DNA of 43,866 nucleotides from Candidatus Cloacimonadales bacterium (GCA_030656075.1 JAUSOT010000095.1:1-43866); one strand, 5' to 3'; counted from the stretch's first letter, positions 16,482-25,928 are shown. The notes: a model not told the origin generated them from the letters alone. Translations and numbers: made by a program.

Positions 16482-18278
16482 TTAAGGTTTAACCTGGATT
16501 ATTTTTAATCCTTCATTATCTGTGATATAGACATAACTTCCGTTCAAAAAAGCGGAAATCGGTTCAGTATTCAATTCTATATGACCAAGAATAAAAGCGG
16601 TATAAATAGCTGAATAATCGACCACATAGAATCCTTTTTCTTTATCTGCGACATAAACATAGTTATCTTCTGCATAAACGCCATAAACAAAACCGCCCGT
16701 ATTGAGCGTTGTTATGATATATGGATAATATATATTGGAAATATTGAGTATTTTTAAACCGTTTTCGCCATCTGCCAGGAATGCATAATTTCCCGACACA
16801 CAGACATCATTTGTGATGCCGCTGGTTGTTATCTGAGAGATTAACACAGGATTCTGAGGATCGAGAACGTTAATGATCTTCATTCCGTTCAAACCATCTG
16901 CAACAAAGGCGAAACTGCCTTCAATGCATACATGCCTGGCATCATTCATCGGATAATTTGAAAGAGTGAAGAGATTTGAGCCGGCAATATAAACTATAGA
17001 TAAACCGTCTTCACCACCGGCAATATAGGCATAATCACCATCAACGCAGATATCTTTGGGAATTCCCGGAACATTGGTAAAATCCACTAAAACCGGTTCT
17101 TCAAGAACTGTAATATCAATCTTTTGCACTACTCCTGGTGTGTTAATTCCGGAATGAGTAGCAACGTAAGCAAAATTCTGCACAATGGATGAGGAGAGTG
17201 TTCTATCGGCCAGATTATAGGAAGTGATCAATAATGGATTGTTTGGATTAAAACAATCGATCACAGCAAGTCCGAAATAGTTATCTGCCACAAATGCATT
17301 CCAACCGGACATGCTGACTTCCAAAGCAGAACCGTTAGTGGTAAGTTCACCCACAATGCTCAGATTCACGTTGATCGTATCTGCTGCACAATAGTTGGAA
17401 GTGAACTGATCATAATAAGCTCGAACTCTGTAAACCATCGTTCCGCAGGGATATAAAATATCATCGATATAAGTTGTCACATTGCTATCTACAGAGTCGT
17501 ATTCGGTAATCCAGGCCAATCCGCCAACTTTGCGGTCGATGTAAAAACCATCCTCCTGATTGGAATTATCGATCCAGTTCAAGCGGATCTTATTATCATC
17601 CAAAAGATAAGTGCTCAGGTCGCTGGGAGCAGACAGGGTTTGAAAAATTGTATCCTGAATCGAATTCGAGGTTGATTTTCCACTGAAAACATAAATCCGG
17701 TAATACAAAGTATCGAATAAGGCAACGTTATCGGTGACTGAGATCGTGTTTTCAGGCAGTTCCAGATATTTTGTATTCCAATTACCATCTCCTATCTTTT
17801 TATCGATGCGATAGCCTTCTTCACCAATGCAGTTATCTGTCCAGGAAAGGGTTAGAGCAGATTGTGAATTCTGAATGATAACCAGATCTGTCGGCGTTGT
17901 AAAATCTGAAAAATAGGCTACAGCTTCGGAGTAATTTGAAAAACTGTTTTCGGATTTATTATAATATCTGATTTTGTAGGCATAAACAGAATTTGATGCA
18001 GTATTAATGTTATCATCAATATATTCGAAAGTGTCTTCATCAACCTCATCAAAACTTTCATTCCAATCTCCGGCACCCACTTTTCTGGCAATATGAAAAG
18101 TGATCGTATCACCGGAAACATTGTTGTAAAGCCAGGTTAACCTGATATTGTTCACAGAAATAACTTCAATCTCCAGATTCGTCGGAACATCACCCAATTC
18201 CGGAGCAGTAGTTTCACTGCAACTGAGTATGAGAGCGATTAACACCGCTAATAAAAAACCGAACTTTATATATTTCAT
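16482..18278 (-). CDS. FN3 / LVIVD-repeat lipoprotein
   Basis: A 598-aa protein if the second of two adjacent ATGs is used, which places AAAGGA six bases upstream; the first ATG (18281) is possible. The signal peptide ends in LILSC, a lipobox with Cys at about residue 20. Three fibronectin type III-like domains follow (about 30-125, 125-215, 215-305; RLTWLYNN, LTLSWTDN, RLNWIDNS). From about 310 to the end there are LVIVD-type beta-propeller repeats (DYAYIAGGEDGLSIV, FAFVADGLNGMKII, YAFLADGENGLKIL, YVYVADKEKGFYVV). It is probably an outer-membrane or periplasmic surface lipoprotein that binds other proteins. It sits between the secretin and the two large secreted proteins. Confidence 0.85.
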   Translation of the reverse strand: MKYIKFGFLLAVLIALILSCSETTAPELGDVPTNLEIEVISVNNIRLTWLYNNVSGDTITFHIARKVGAGDWNESFDEVDEDTFEYIDDNINTASNSVYAYKIRYYNKSENSFSNYSEAVAYFSDFTTPTDLVIIQNSQSALTLSWTDNCIGEEGYRIDKKIGDGNWNTKYLELPENTISVTDNVALFDTLYYRIYVFSGKSTSNSIQDTIFQTLSAPSDLSTYLLDDNKIRLNWIDNSNQEDGFYIDRKVGGLAWITEYDSVDSNVTTYIDDILYPCGTMVYRVRAYYDQFTSNYCAADTINVNLSIVGELTTNGSALEVSMSGWNAFVADNYFGLAVIDCFNPNNPLLITSYNLADRTLSSSIVQNFAYVATHSGINTPGVVQKIDITVLEEPVLVDFTNVPGIPKDICVDGDYAYIAGGEDGLSIVYIAGSNLFTLSNYPMNDARHVCIEGSFAFVADGLNGMKIINVLDPQNPVLISQITTSGITNDVCVSGNYAFLADGENGLKILNISNIYYPYIITTLNTGGFVYGVYAEDNYVYVADKEKGFYVVDYSAIYTAFILGHIELNTEPISAFLNGSYVYITDNEGLKIIQVKP

Positions 18279-18351
18279 CATAAATCCTTTTTCTGCAGAA
18301 CACTCCTAATCGTTTTGAGCAGTTTCGCCGAAGAGTTTCGGTCCGGATAAC

Positions 18352-19590
18352 CTATTTATAATCGAAAATCTCTTTGGCTTTCTCAAATTCGTTTTTTTCG
18401 TTATCCATTTCATCTTTCAACGGTTTTCCTTCGATTATCCTGTCTTCCAGGTTGTCCACGATCTCTGCCTTCAAAACAATGATCATTTCGTTTGTGATGG
18501 ACGACCAACTATTATAGCCGAAGATATAACGCAACCCAAAAACCCACCAGGGCAGGTCTTTTAAAAAAGGAATCCCAGCCCGGGTTGATTGCCTGTCTGT
18601 ATCGAATAATCCACCGATCACGGTTTCTTCGCCATTAAATAGAATTACATTCGTCGTAGATTGGCTTTTGTTGATCACAGTGGATACAGCTCCGGGAAGT
18701 GCGCTGCTTTTTTCAACCATCACTTCCAGATTGATCGCTTCCAGGTCGTCGATAGTTATTACTCGAGGTGTTACATCCAGGATGATCCCGGTGGTGAAAA
18801 ACTGCTCAGTCGTATTTCCCGCATCATCCAGAGATTTCACCGAAAAATCCTGTCCAACCTGGATATAGCCCTTTTTGCCGGAGATCACTGTAACGGTCGG
18901 TCTGGCTACAACAGATCCTTTCTGATATTGTTCCAAGATTCGCAAGAGAGCATTAAGTTGGATGATCACGTCACCACTCTGAAAATTATGAGTAAGGCTG
19001 GCTTTGAAAATATCATCGCTAACTTTATTCGCTCCGGAGAAATTGACGTTGGCATTCACATTTCCGCGCAGCAGAGTTGACCAATCGATACCGATATCAC
19101 GAGAGAGAGTCTTATCTGTTTTAAAGAAGATGGAACTTATTCTTACCTGTTTCGTGCGAGGTGTAACTATTTCGGAAACCATTCCCGTACCCGGAATGCC
19201 TGATTGGTCCATACTTTTGTAGGCTGATTCATCCGAAACAATATACGCCCCCGGACGTTCTTCCAGGTTGAAGCCGTTGACTTTTGCCAGCAATTTCAGA
19301 GCGTCTTTCCAATACATCTGATTAATTGGAAAGCCAATGGGATTATTGTTAGTGCTGATATTAACGATCTTTTTGTTTTCAAATTGAAGAGAGATGACTT
19401 CCAATGCCCGAATGGCAGCAACCAGATTTGTAGTCCTGGAAATGCTGATTATCTCTCGGGGAGAATACTCGTTAACTTCCGGTTCATACTCTTCTTCATC
19501 AAATTCCTGATATTGATCCTGATATGTTCCCTGTGACAGGCACAATCCTGAACAAAGCATCAAAATCAGCAGAAAAAATAGCTTCTTCAT
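18352..19590 (-). CDS. Secretin (PilQ/GspD family)
   Basis: About 412 aa from MKKLFFLLILMLC, where AAAGGA lies 7 nt upstream and a signal peptide ends near LCLS-Q. An upstream ATG at 19635 (AAGG, overlapping the previous gene) would add 15 residues. An STN/N1-like domain (about 60-125) is followed by the secretin core: SSIFFKTDKTLSRDIGIDW, ARPTVTVISGKKGYIQVG, TPRVITIDDLEAINLEV, the GEETVIGGL.DTD lip motif, and TNEMIIVLKAEIV. It is short for PilQ, with a single N-domain and no AMIN domain. It forms the outer-membrane ring of the pilus. It follows the PilO-like gene. Confidence 0.9.
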   Translation of the reverse strand: MKKLFFLLILMLCSGLCLSQGTYQDQYQEFDEEEYEPEVNEYSPREIISISRTTNLVAAIRALEVISLQFENKKIVNISTNNNPIGFPINQMYWKDALKLLAKVNGFNLEERPGAYIVSDESAYKSMDQSGIPGTGMVSEIVTPRTKQVRISSIFFKTDKTLSRDIGIDWSTLLRGNVNANVNFSGANKVSDDIFKASLTHNFQSGDVIIQLNALLRILEQYQKGSVVARPTVTVISGKKGYIQVGQDFSVKSLDDAGNTTEQFFTTGIILDVTPRVITIDDLEAINLEVMVEKSSALPGAVSTVINKSQSTTNVILFNGEETVIGGLFDTDRQSTRAGIPFLKDLPWWVFGLRYIFGYNSWSSITNEMIIVLKAEIVDNLEDRIIEGKPLKDEMDNEKNEFEKAKEIFDYK

Positions 19591-19624
19591 AATTTTATCC
19601 TTTAGGCTATTTTCTATTATTTTA

Positions 19625-20506
19625 TTAATCTTCATAATACCTTAAAGTCATGGTCTTTTTCATGCTTACTCCGATTTTATTTATCATAAATATAGCAACC
19701 TGCTTATCCCAGTCTATATAATCGAGATAGCCATAAGCAACTTTATCACCCGGTTTCAGTACATAGATTTTTCCATTTCTATCCAGCAGGAAGGCTTTAT
19801 CTAAAGTTAAACCAATAAGATCACAAGCATCGGTTTCGACAAATTTCATTTCATATTCACTGGGGATCGGGCCGTGAATTCCTGGTACAAATGGATTGTT
19901 AGAAAGCGTACGATACTTTAAATAGCGGAATGGGATATCTCCAACATCCAACATGTTTTCTTCATAATATGCTCTGACGACCAAAGTGAAGTATACGTAA
20001 CTCTTCGGAAATTCAGTATCATTTTCGAGCCCGGACAATTTCAGTGATTCTACCACATAAAGCATAAACTGGTTTTCGAGTTGATAGATGAAAGTATAGA
20101 GTGCTTGAATAGGACCAGCACCGATAATCGAATACTCATTGTAAAATGAAGTTTCTACCTGACCTTTATTGATAAATTTGAAATCGAATTTCAGTTTGGG
20201 ACAGTAATTTTCGCAGATATCCAACAGGTATGAATAAGTGATAGTCGGATTATTATCTCGAGCCAGAAGTTTACTCTCATTTTTCACTCGCTGTTCCAGT
20301 TCGGCAAGTGATTGAGAGAAAATCTCCTCGTCTTTCATATCAGGATTAGCTGTTTTTAAAAATTCAAGTTGCTGAATGTTCTGATCCAGAGTAGATTTTA
20401 TTTGATTCATATTTTTGGCATCTCTATAATTATTAAATAAAGAGAAGATGATCACAAACATAAGGAGTCCGAATAAAATAAGAGTGTTCCTGGTAGCGTA
20501 TGACAT
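19625..20506 (-). CDS. PilO-like inner-membrane pilus alignment protein
   Basis: A 293-aa bitopic protein. One membrane helix (TLILFGLLMFVIIFSLF, about residues 8-25) is followed by a coiled-coil-like stretch (about 30-80) and a periplasmic domain. The layout, and its place between a PilM/PilN gene and the secretin, are as for PilO or GspM-type subunits. In the last third, LDKAFLLDRNGKIYVLKPGDKVAYGYLDYID resembles PilP-type sequences that contact the secretin, so the protein may combine PilO and PilP roles; this part is inference. Its start directly abuts the preceding stop. Confidence 0.7.
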   Translation of the reverse strand: MSYATRNTLILFGLLMFVIIFSLFNNYRDAKNMNQIKSTLDQNIQQLEFLKTANPDMKDEEIFSQSLAELEQRVKNESKLLARDNNPTITYSYLLDICENYCPKLKFDFKFINKGQVETSFYNEYSIIGAGPIQALYTFIYQLENQFMLYVVESLKLSGLENDTEFPKSYVYFTLVVRAYYEENMLDVGDIPFRYLKYRTLSNNPFVPGIHGPIPSEYEMKFVETDACDLIGLTLDKAFLLDRNGKIYVLKPGDKVAYGYLDYIDWDKQVAIFMINKIGVSMKKTMTLRYYED

Positions 20507-22651
20507 TTATTTTTTCTCCAGTTTACTCAATTTGTATTTGGCAGAAACGGCAAGTTCATCTGCCGGATAATCTGCTATCAGGTTGTTCCAACTGGCTCTG
20601 GCCATATCTTTTTCACCCATTTTTTCCCAGCAACTGCCCAGCATCAGCAAAGCATCGGGAGCTTTTTTGCCGCGCTCCTGGAAAATCTTTTCAAACACGT
20701 TCATGGCTCCCTGAAAATCTTTGAGAACGTACAAACACTCACCTTTGAAATAATTTGCATTATAAGCCAGAGGATGATTTTCGTATTTTCCCAGAAATTC
20801 GTTCAGCATTCTGATAGCAGTGGCATAATCTCCTGCAAAATATACATCTAAGGTGTGACGATACTCGCGGTTTATCTCTTCTTCCGAAGCACCGACCTTC
20901 TCTTCAGTGATCTTTATACTTTCCTCAGTCTGAGCAGTTTCCGATTCTTTAAATATTTGAGAAGCAACTTTCTGATGCTCCGTCATAGTTTCCTGATCTT
21001 CGATTGTCTGTTCCACCGCGATCTGTTCTTGTTTCTTCACTTCTATAATATCGGGATAAGTATATGATATTTCATAATTCCAGACAGACTGTTCCTGCAG
21101 ATCGTATTTGATGATCTGCGATATTATACCGTTTGGAAAAAGATTTGAGATAGGAATGATACTTCTGCGATTTGTCGAATATCCCACAATTGAAAAACCT
21201 TGCTTAGTACTGGCGATTTCTTCCAGCCAACTGATAGGTTCGGCTTCCAACACTTTGGAAAATTCACCGAGTATATGATACCAGAGGTTTTTATTCCCGG
21301 AAAGTTTTTCAACTTTATCGAAGTTAGTTTCCAGGATATCAAGTTTTTTTTTGATCTCGTTCAGTCTCCCGATTAAACCCCTATTTCTACGAAGTTCACT
21401 TTCCGCAGCATAATTAAGCTGTCCATAGGCAACTTTGTCTTGCTTTATTTGCAGATTTTTGACCGTGCCGGAAAAAGCGAAATAGAAAATAAGCAGAAGA
21501 ATCAGAATACCATGCCAGGCTATTTTAAAATACTTCTGATTCTGAACAACCTTCTCTGGCAGAAGATTGGTTTGGAAAAAATCATTATTCTTAGTGTCGA
21601 GTGTTTTCCAGGCTAAAGCGATGGGAATGGCAAAACGGGCAATTTTCTCATTATCGAACATGACATCCACATTCTCGATACTCTGCAGTTTTTCAAGTTC
21701 CAGCCTGGATATGTTATCTTCTTCGGTACCTTTGCTGCGGAAGAAATCAAGATCATCGTCGGTAACCTGATCACCAATAAGAATTACATTTTTGGTAATG
21801 GCAATATCAGAAATATCTTGTTCCAGTAAAATTTTGGAAAAAATTGCCTGACGCATTCTATCCGGATTAGTATCGGGAACAATGATAGGGAAAGTTTTAA
21901 CGTGAATCCTGTCTTTCATCACAATTCCAACTTTATAATCCAGCCCAATATAGAGGAGCAGAACATACTCCTTCGGATCAAAAGTGTAATTATGACGGAT
22001 CAAGTTCATCAAAGCAACTTCATTTGTATCTATAAAGCTGTAATAATATCTATCTTTAGATAAGATCAGATTGATATCACGCAAAGCATGGAAGAGAGCA
22101 AATTTGCCGCGATGGACAAAAGCCAATCCCGATTTATTGGGATTTAATATGTAATCGATGGAATAATATTTAGCTTTTCGTTCTTCGGGAGACAGCATCT
22201 CCTCTTTCAGCTTATTAAGCAGTTTAGATTTGGCAAAAGACGCATCGAATTGGAAATAACTAACCTGTTCTTCATTTGCATTTAAACCGATCTTCCCCTT
22301 TTCTAACGGGAATATTTGCAGGAAGTTTTGCAGCTCTCGTAAACCTGGCATTGCTTCTTCTTTTTTCATTGCCAGGTTATCCAGTTCTTCTTCCTGTTCA
22401 AATTCTGCCATTCCGGGAAGTTCTAATGATTCTGGCTCGATCTCCATCAGATCGGATAAATCAGGTTCTGCATCAGGTAGTTTGGATATCTCGGAAGTTT
22501 CTAATCTTTCTTCGGTATAAAAGGGTGTGGACAGCATAGTCTCTTCCAGGCTTACTATCTTGAAAGTACCATTTTTGCGAACCATCTGAGCGACTTTTAC
22601 ATTCAAGCCGTCCTGAAAAATCCCAAATGCTATTATTTCCTTTGTTGCCAT
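20507..22651 (-). CDS. PilM-PilN-TPR fusion protein
   Basis: A 714-aa protein. Residues about 1-370 resemble a PilM/GspL actin-like domain (IIAFGIFQDGLNVKVAQM at the N-terminus; YVLLLYIGLDYKVGIVMK; FFRSKG; FAIPIALAWKTL). A membrane helix (IAWHGILILLLIFYFAFSG, about 380-398) and a coiled coil with a PilN-like periplasmic domain follow (about 400-540). After an acidic linker, the C-terminus (about 600-714) has three TPR-like repeats (AIRMLNEFLGKYENHP, AYNANYFKGECLYVLKDFQGAM, ALLMLGSCWEKMGE). PilM and PilN are usually separate proteins that link the cytoplasmic motor to the periplasmic frame. Here the fusion and the added TPR are unusual. It lies just before the PilO-like gene. Confidence 0.75.
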   Translation of the reverse strand: MATKEIIAFGIFQDGLNVKVAQMVRKNGTFKIVSLEETMLSTPFYTEERLETSEISKLPDAEPDLSDLMEIEPESLELPGMAEFEQEEELDNLAMKKEEAMPGLRELQNFLQIFPLEKGKIGLNANEEQVSYFQFDASFAKSKLLNKLKEEMLSPEERKAKYYSIDYILNPNKSGLAFVHRGKFALFHALRDINLILSKDRYYYSFIDTNEVALMNLIRHNYTFDPKEYVLLLYIGLDYKVGIVMKDRIHVKTFPIIVPDTNPDRMRQAIFSKILLEQDISDIAITKNVILIGDQVTDDDLDFFRSKGTEEDNISRLELEKLQSIENVDVMFDNEKIARFAIPIALAWKTLDTKNNDFFQTNLLPEKVVQNQKYFKIAWHGILILLLIFYFAFSGTVKNLQIKQDKVAYGQLNYAAESELRRNRGLIGRLNEIKKKLDILETNFDKVEKLSGNKNLWYHILGEFSKVLEAEPISWLEEIASTKQGFSIVGYSTNRRSIIPISNLFPNGIISQIIKYDLQEQSVWNYEISYTYPDIIEVKKQEQIAVEQTIEDQETMTEHQKVASQIFKESETAQTEESIKITEEKVGASEEEINREYRHTLDVYFAGDYATAIRMLNEFLGKYENHPLAYNANYFKGECLYVLKDFQGAMNVFEKIFQERGKKAPDALLMLGSCWEKMGEKDMARASWNNLIADYPADELAVSAKYKLSKLEKK

Positions 22652-22678
22652 ATTATTCGATTAATTCCCTTTATCCAA

Positions 22679-23896
22679 TCATGTCGAATAGTTTAACAAA
22701 TGATTAATTCTTGTTTTATTATTAGCATAGTTCACAGCTACATCCTGAGTGATCTTTCCTGCCCTATATATTTGAAAAAGGTCCTGCTCCATAGTGATCA
22801 TACCAGTTTTCTTGCCCTCAGTGATCATTTGGTATATTTCTCCGATATTTTGATTCCGGATGGCAGCCTGCACTGAAGCATCTACCGAGAGAATTTCTTT
22901 GCACATGATCAATTTACCATCTTTAGATGGAACTAACTTTTGCGAAATGATGACCTTAAGCGTATCCGCCAGGCGCATTCTAACTCTATCTTGTTCGTTG
23001 GGGGGAAATTCGGCAATAATTCTGTGAATACTCTCCACAGCAGTGCTGGTGTGAAGAGTAGTAAATACTTTATGTCCGCTGTCGGTTACTTCCAACACCG
23101 TGACCATGGTGCTGCTGTCGCGCATTTCTCCCACAACAATAATATCGGGATCCTGCCGCAGTGCCTGGTAGGTTCCTTCATTGAAACTGAGAACATCATC
23201 TCCGACCTCTCTATGTCGAATGATGCAGCGATGCGATTCATGGATGTATTCAATCGGGTTCCCGATGATGACGATATGACCTTTGTTGCTTTGATTGTTC
23301 ATATCCACGATAGAATCGAGCGTGGTGCTTTTACCGGAATCGGTGATGCCGGTGATCAGATACAGTCCGGATTTCTCGTATTTCAAGTTCAAGCGCTTAA
23401 TGATCGTATCGGGGAAACCTAATTCGCTGATATGAAATAAATTATCATTAATTCGGCGGAAATTTGCTACAAGCTTGTTGCATTCAAAATAGACATCTCC
23501 CCGAAAACGGCTTGCTTTCTCACCTTCTTTAAATTTAATACTCAAAGAAAAATCGATATTTTTTTGTCTGAAGAGAATTCTTTTTTGATCTTCCGTGAGA
23601 ATACAGAGCAGCATGGCGGTTGTCTCGTCATTGGGATAGCGGGGAAAATCTTTACATGGTTCTTTTATACCATAAATTCTGAACCAGATATAATCGTTGC
23701 AGCCCGGACCGCCCATATCAATATCAGAGGCATTTTTATTGCGCATGTAAATCAGAAGTTCAATGATGTTATCATATGCTTCCCGTTTCCAGGCTTCATT
23801 TATACTGATAATTTTATTGATCGTCTGGACACGTTCAATTCCATTCTGATAAGCCGGTACAGCTATCTGCATTTCAGACAAGAAAGAAAAACTCAT
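22679..23896 (-). CDS. pilT: PilT-type retraction ATPase
   Basis: A 405-aa secretion ATPase. A PAS-like N-terminal domain (about 35-140; IELLIYMRNKNASDIDM) is followed by the RecA-like core: Walker A GITDSGKST (about 188, with Asp in place of the usual Gly), Asp box, Walker B RQDPDIIVVGEMRD, His box TLHTSTAVESIHRII, and the AIRN motif typical of PilT (AAIRNQNIGEIYQMI). It lacks the zinc motif of PilB. PilT powers pilus retraction and twitching. A 235-bp gap separates it from the response regulator, so it may also have its own promoter. Confidence 0.92.
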   Translation of the reverse strand: MSFSFLSEMQIAVPAYQNGIERVQTINKIISINEAWKREAYDNIIELLIYMRNKNASDIDMGGPGCNDYIWFRIYGIKEPCKDFPRYPNDETTAMLLCILTEDQKRILFRQKNIDFSLSIKFKEGEKASRFRGDVYFECNKLVANFRRINDNLFHISELGFPDTIIKRLNLKYEKSGLYLITGITDSGKSTTLDSIVDMNNQSNKGHIVIIGNPIEYIHESHRCIIRHREVGDDVLSFNEGTYQALRQDPDIIVVGEMRDSSTMVTVLEVTDSGHKVFTTLHTSTAVESIHRIIAEFPPNEQDRVRMRLADTLKVIISQKLVPSKDGKLIMCKEILSVDASVQAAIRNQNIGEIYQMITEGKKTGMITMEQDLFQIYRAGKITQDVAVNYANNKTRINHLLNYST

Positions 23897-23941
23897 AATC
23901 CCCCATAAAATTCACTGACAACCGCATTCTTTCTTTTTGAC

Positions 23942-23970
23942 AAAACATGTATGGAAATTGTCTGTGTCAA
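23942..23970 (-). promoter_or_regulatory. Possible promoter of pilT
   Basis: On the minus strand a perfect TTGACA (23965-23970) is followed 17 bases later by TGTTTT, a poor -10. The start codon is about 45 bases further, with GGGGGA just before it. This could add a start point inside the long operon. Confidence 0.3.
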
Positions 23971-24131
23971 GCTATTAATTTGCAACATATTGTAAATCGG
24001 AAAGTTATATGAAAAAAAAAACATAAGATGTCTCTAACTACAGTTGTAGGTTTTTGAAATATAAGAATTTGTCGATTCATGCCTGAACAAAGTCTTTGTC
24101 TTATGTTTTATTTTATTAAATAAAAAAAAAT

Positions 24132-24983
24132 CTAATTGCCCGACATCAACTTCAACATCACAATTCTCTGCAATGATTTTCGCCATTTGAAAAAGGTGCT
24201 GTTGATCAGATTGATCATAAATCTTTTTAATAATCTTTCTCCTTTATAACCAAAAAAATCAAGAATCTGTTTGCGATCGAAATGACTTACTTTCACATCC
24301 GATTCGGCGCGCAAAGTTGTGAATGGAGAACCTGCCAGGATGAAACTTTCCTCACCGCAGGTATCCCATTTCTGCAGATAATCTACGATCGTATTATTCA
24401 TCCACATCGAAACTTCACCGCTTTCCACGATCAGGATCGAGCCTGATTTCGCATCACCGAAGGGTATGTTATCTCCTTCTTCGTATTTTCTGGTTATACC
24501 CAGAGCCATGAAATCAAGTTTATCTTCAGGACTGAATCCGTGCAGAATGATGGGCTCACCTTTATGTACAGTTTCACTTCCAGGTTCAAAGGCTGATTGC
24601 AAAGGACCGTATAGGTCTTGAGAATATTGGATGCCTGCTTTCACAACGTCAAAAAGTTCATCGGCGTTTATTGGTTTGGAAAGATACTGATAAGCACCAG
24701 CCTGAACTGCTTTCACTGCTCCGTCGATACTGGAAAAGCCGGTAAGAATAACGATTACAGCCAGCGGTTGTTTTGCCTTAATCATTTTCATCAGTTCAAA
24801 ACCGCCGATCCGCGGCATGGTCATATCTATCAAAAAGAGGTCGAAAATTTCAAAATCCATTTTTTCGATCGCATCCTGCCCATCCACTGCCAGCGTGACT
24901 TTGTAGCCTTCTTCTTCCAAAAGTTCCTTACACAATTCTCGGATGCTGAACTCATCATCCACGATTAAAATGTGCTTTTTCAT
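24132..24983 (-). CDS. Response regulator with cNMP-binding-like output domain
   Basis: A 283-aa protein. The receiver domain (1-120) has Asp9/Asp10, phospho-acceptor Asp53 (LFLIDMTMP), Thr81 (ILTG) and Lys103 (LSKPI), so it looks phosphorylatable. Residues about 145-270 resemble a cyclic-nucleotide-binding/CAP effector fold (FMALGITRKYEEGDNI, GSILIVESGEVSMWM, CGEESFILAGSPF, TLRAESDVKVSHFDRKQILDFF). I see no DNA-binding helix-turn-helix and no AAA+ domain, so it is unlike PilR. It may act through protein contact on the motor. It begins one base after the stop of the sensor-like gene. Confidence 0.85.
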   Translation of the reverse strand: MKKHILIVDDEFSIRELCKELLEEEGYKVTLAVDGQDAIEKMDFEIFDLFLIDMTMPRIGGFELMKMIKAKQPLAVIVILTGFSSIDGAVKAVQAGAYQYLSKPINADELFDVVKAGIQYSQDLYGPLQSAFEPGSETVHKGEPIILHGFSPEDKLDFMALGITRKYEEGDNIPFGDAKSGSILIVESGEVSMWMNNTIVDYLQKWDTCGEESFILAGSPFTTLRAESDVKVSHFDRKQILDFFGYKGERLLKRFMINLINSTFFKWRKSLQRIVMLKLMSGN

Positions 24984-24984
24984 T

Positions 24985-25893
24985 CTATTCCTCGTTATTT
25001 TTTCTCTCAGTTTGAATCAATTCCAGTTTTTTTAATTTCTGGAATCTGGATAATAAGTCATTGATCTTATTGAGCGCTTCCGTCATCTGGTTGCCGGCTT
25101 TTTCCAGTTTTTCATCTTTGTATTCTGCTGCTGCATTCAAAACCCGGCGAATGGAAAGGGAAATGACAGTTAAAGGATTGTTGATATCATGATCGATCCC
25201 GGCAATAGAAGCAGCGACCGTTACCACTTCTTTATATTTTTCTTCTTGCTGTTTGTTGCGGATTATCGTTTTCTGCTTTTCTGTGAGAACGCTTTCTTTG
25301 TCCAGCAGGTCTTTATTATCGGCTATGATGATATCTGATATTTTTTTTAGCAGGTCGCTGATGAAAGATGCAATAAAGGCAACGCCCGTGAATAAACCCG
25401 TGTATGAGATCAGGAATATCGTCTGGATAGGAACTTCAACATCAAACGGTTTGCCGCTGACGGGAATTAACCAGGCAAAATTGTACATTACCAGTAGAAA
25501 TAACAGACATACACTGCCGATCATGGCAGCCATGATGCCGCCGGTTTTTTCCACAGAAACGCTGGCAGTGATCACCGCGATGAGATAGATCCAGACAAAA
25601 GAACTTTCCACTCCACCCGTGAGGTGAACAACGAGAGTGGCAAAAACAATGTCGAGAACGATTTGAACAGCCCCCAACAGATTATTACTTTTCAGTATCT
25701 GCAGAGTAAACAAAATGTTCAGTATGCTGATTCCCAGGAAAGTGGCCACAAATACCAGGACAGGATATATCTGCTGGACTTGATTGACCTGCAAGATGCC
25801 GATCGCAAACAGGACAAGTACAATAAACCAGCGGATCTTCGACCACCATTTATACATCTGCACTTCAGGGTTAATTAAATCTTTCTTTTCCAT
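24985..25893 (-). CDS. PilS-like membrane sensor lacking the kinase ATPase domain
   Basis: A 302-aa protein. About six membrane helices fill residues 20-190, an arrangement like the PilS sensor region. A helical linker leads to an H-box, AGIDHDINNPLTVISLSI (His235 with Asp at +1), and a second helix forming a DHp hairpin. The protein then ends in charged residues about 68 positions past the His; there is no N, G1 or G2 box, so no HATPase domain. It is either a phospho-acceptor or phosphatase relying on another kinase, or a truncated kinase. GGAGAG precedes the ATG, and the next gene starts one base after its stop, which argues that the short form is the normal product. Confidence 0.82.
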   Translation of the reverse strand: MEKKDLINPEVQMYKWWSKIRWFIVLVLFAIGILQVNQVQQIYPVLVFVATFLGISILNILFTLQILKSNNLLGAVQIVLDIVFATLVVHLTGGVESSFVWIYLIAVITASVSVEKTGGIMAAMIGSVCLLFLLVMYNFAWLIPVSGKPFDVEVPIQTIFLISYTGLFTGVAFIASFISDLLKKISDIIIADNKDLLDKESVLTEKQKTIIRNKQQEEKYKEVVTVAASIAGIDHDINNPLTVISLSIRRVLNAAAEYKDEKLEKAGNQMTEALNKINDLLSRFQKLKKLELIQTERKNNEE

Positions 25894-25928
25894 AATCTCT
25901 CCGTGTAATTTTCAGTTTAATTATCTCA

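Noticed and set aside
18352-23896. A type II secretion system rather than a pilus
   Set aside because: A PilT with the AIRN motif is present, and no GspC or GspG-type pseudopilin with a classical leader is seen, so a type IV pilus is the better reading.
24018-24109. Inverted pair AAAACATAAGA / TCTTATGTTTT flanking a 70-base loop
   Set aside because: The loop is long and A/T-rich arms are expected here; I cannot support a terminator or riboswitch from it.
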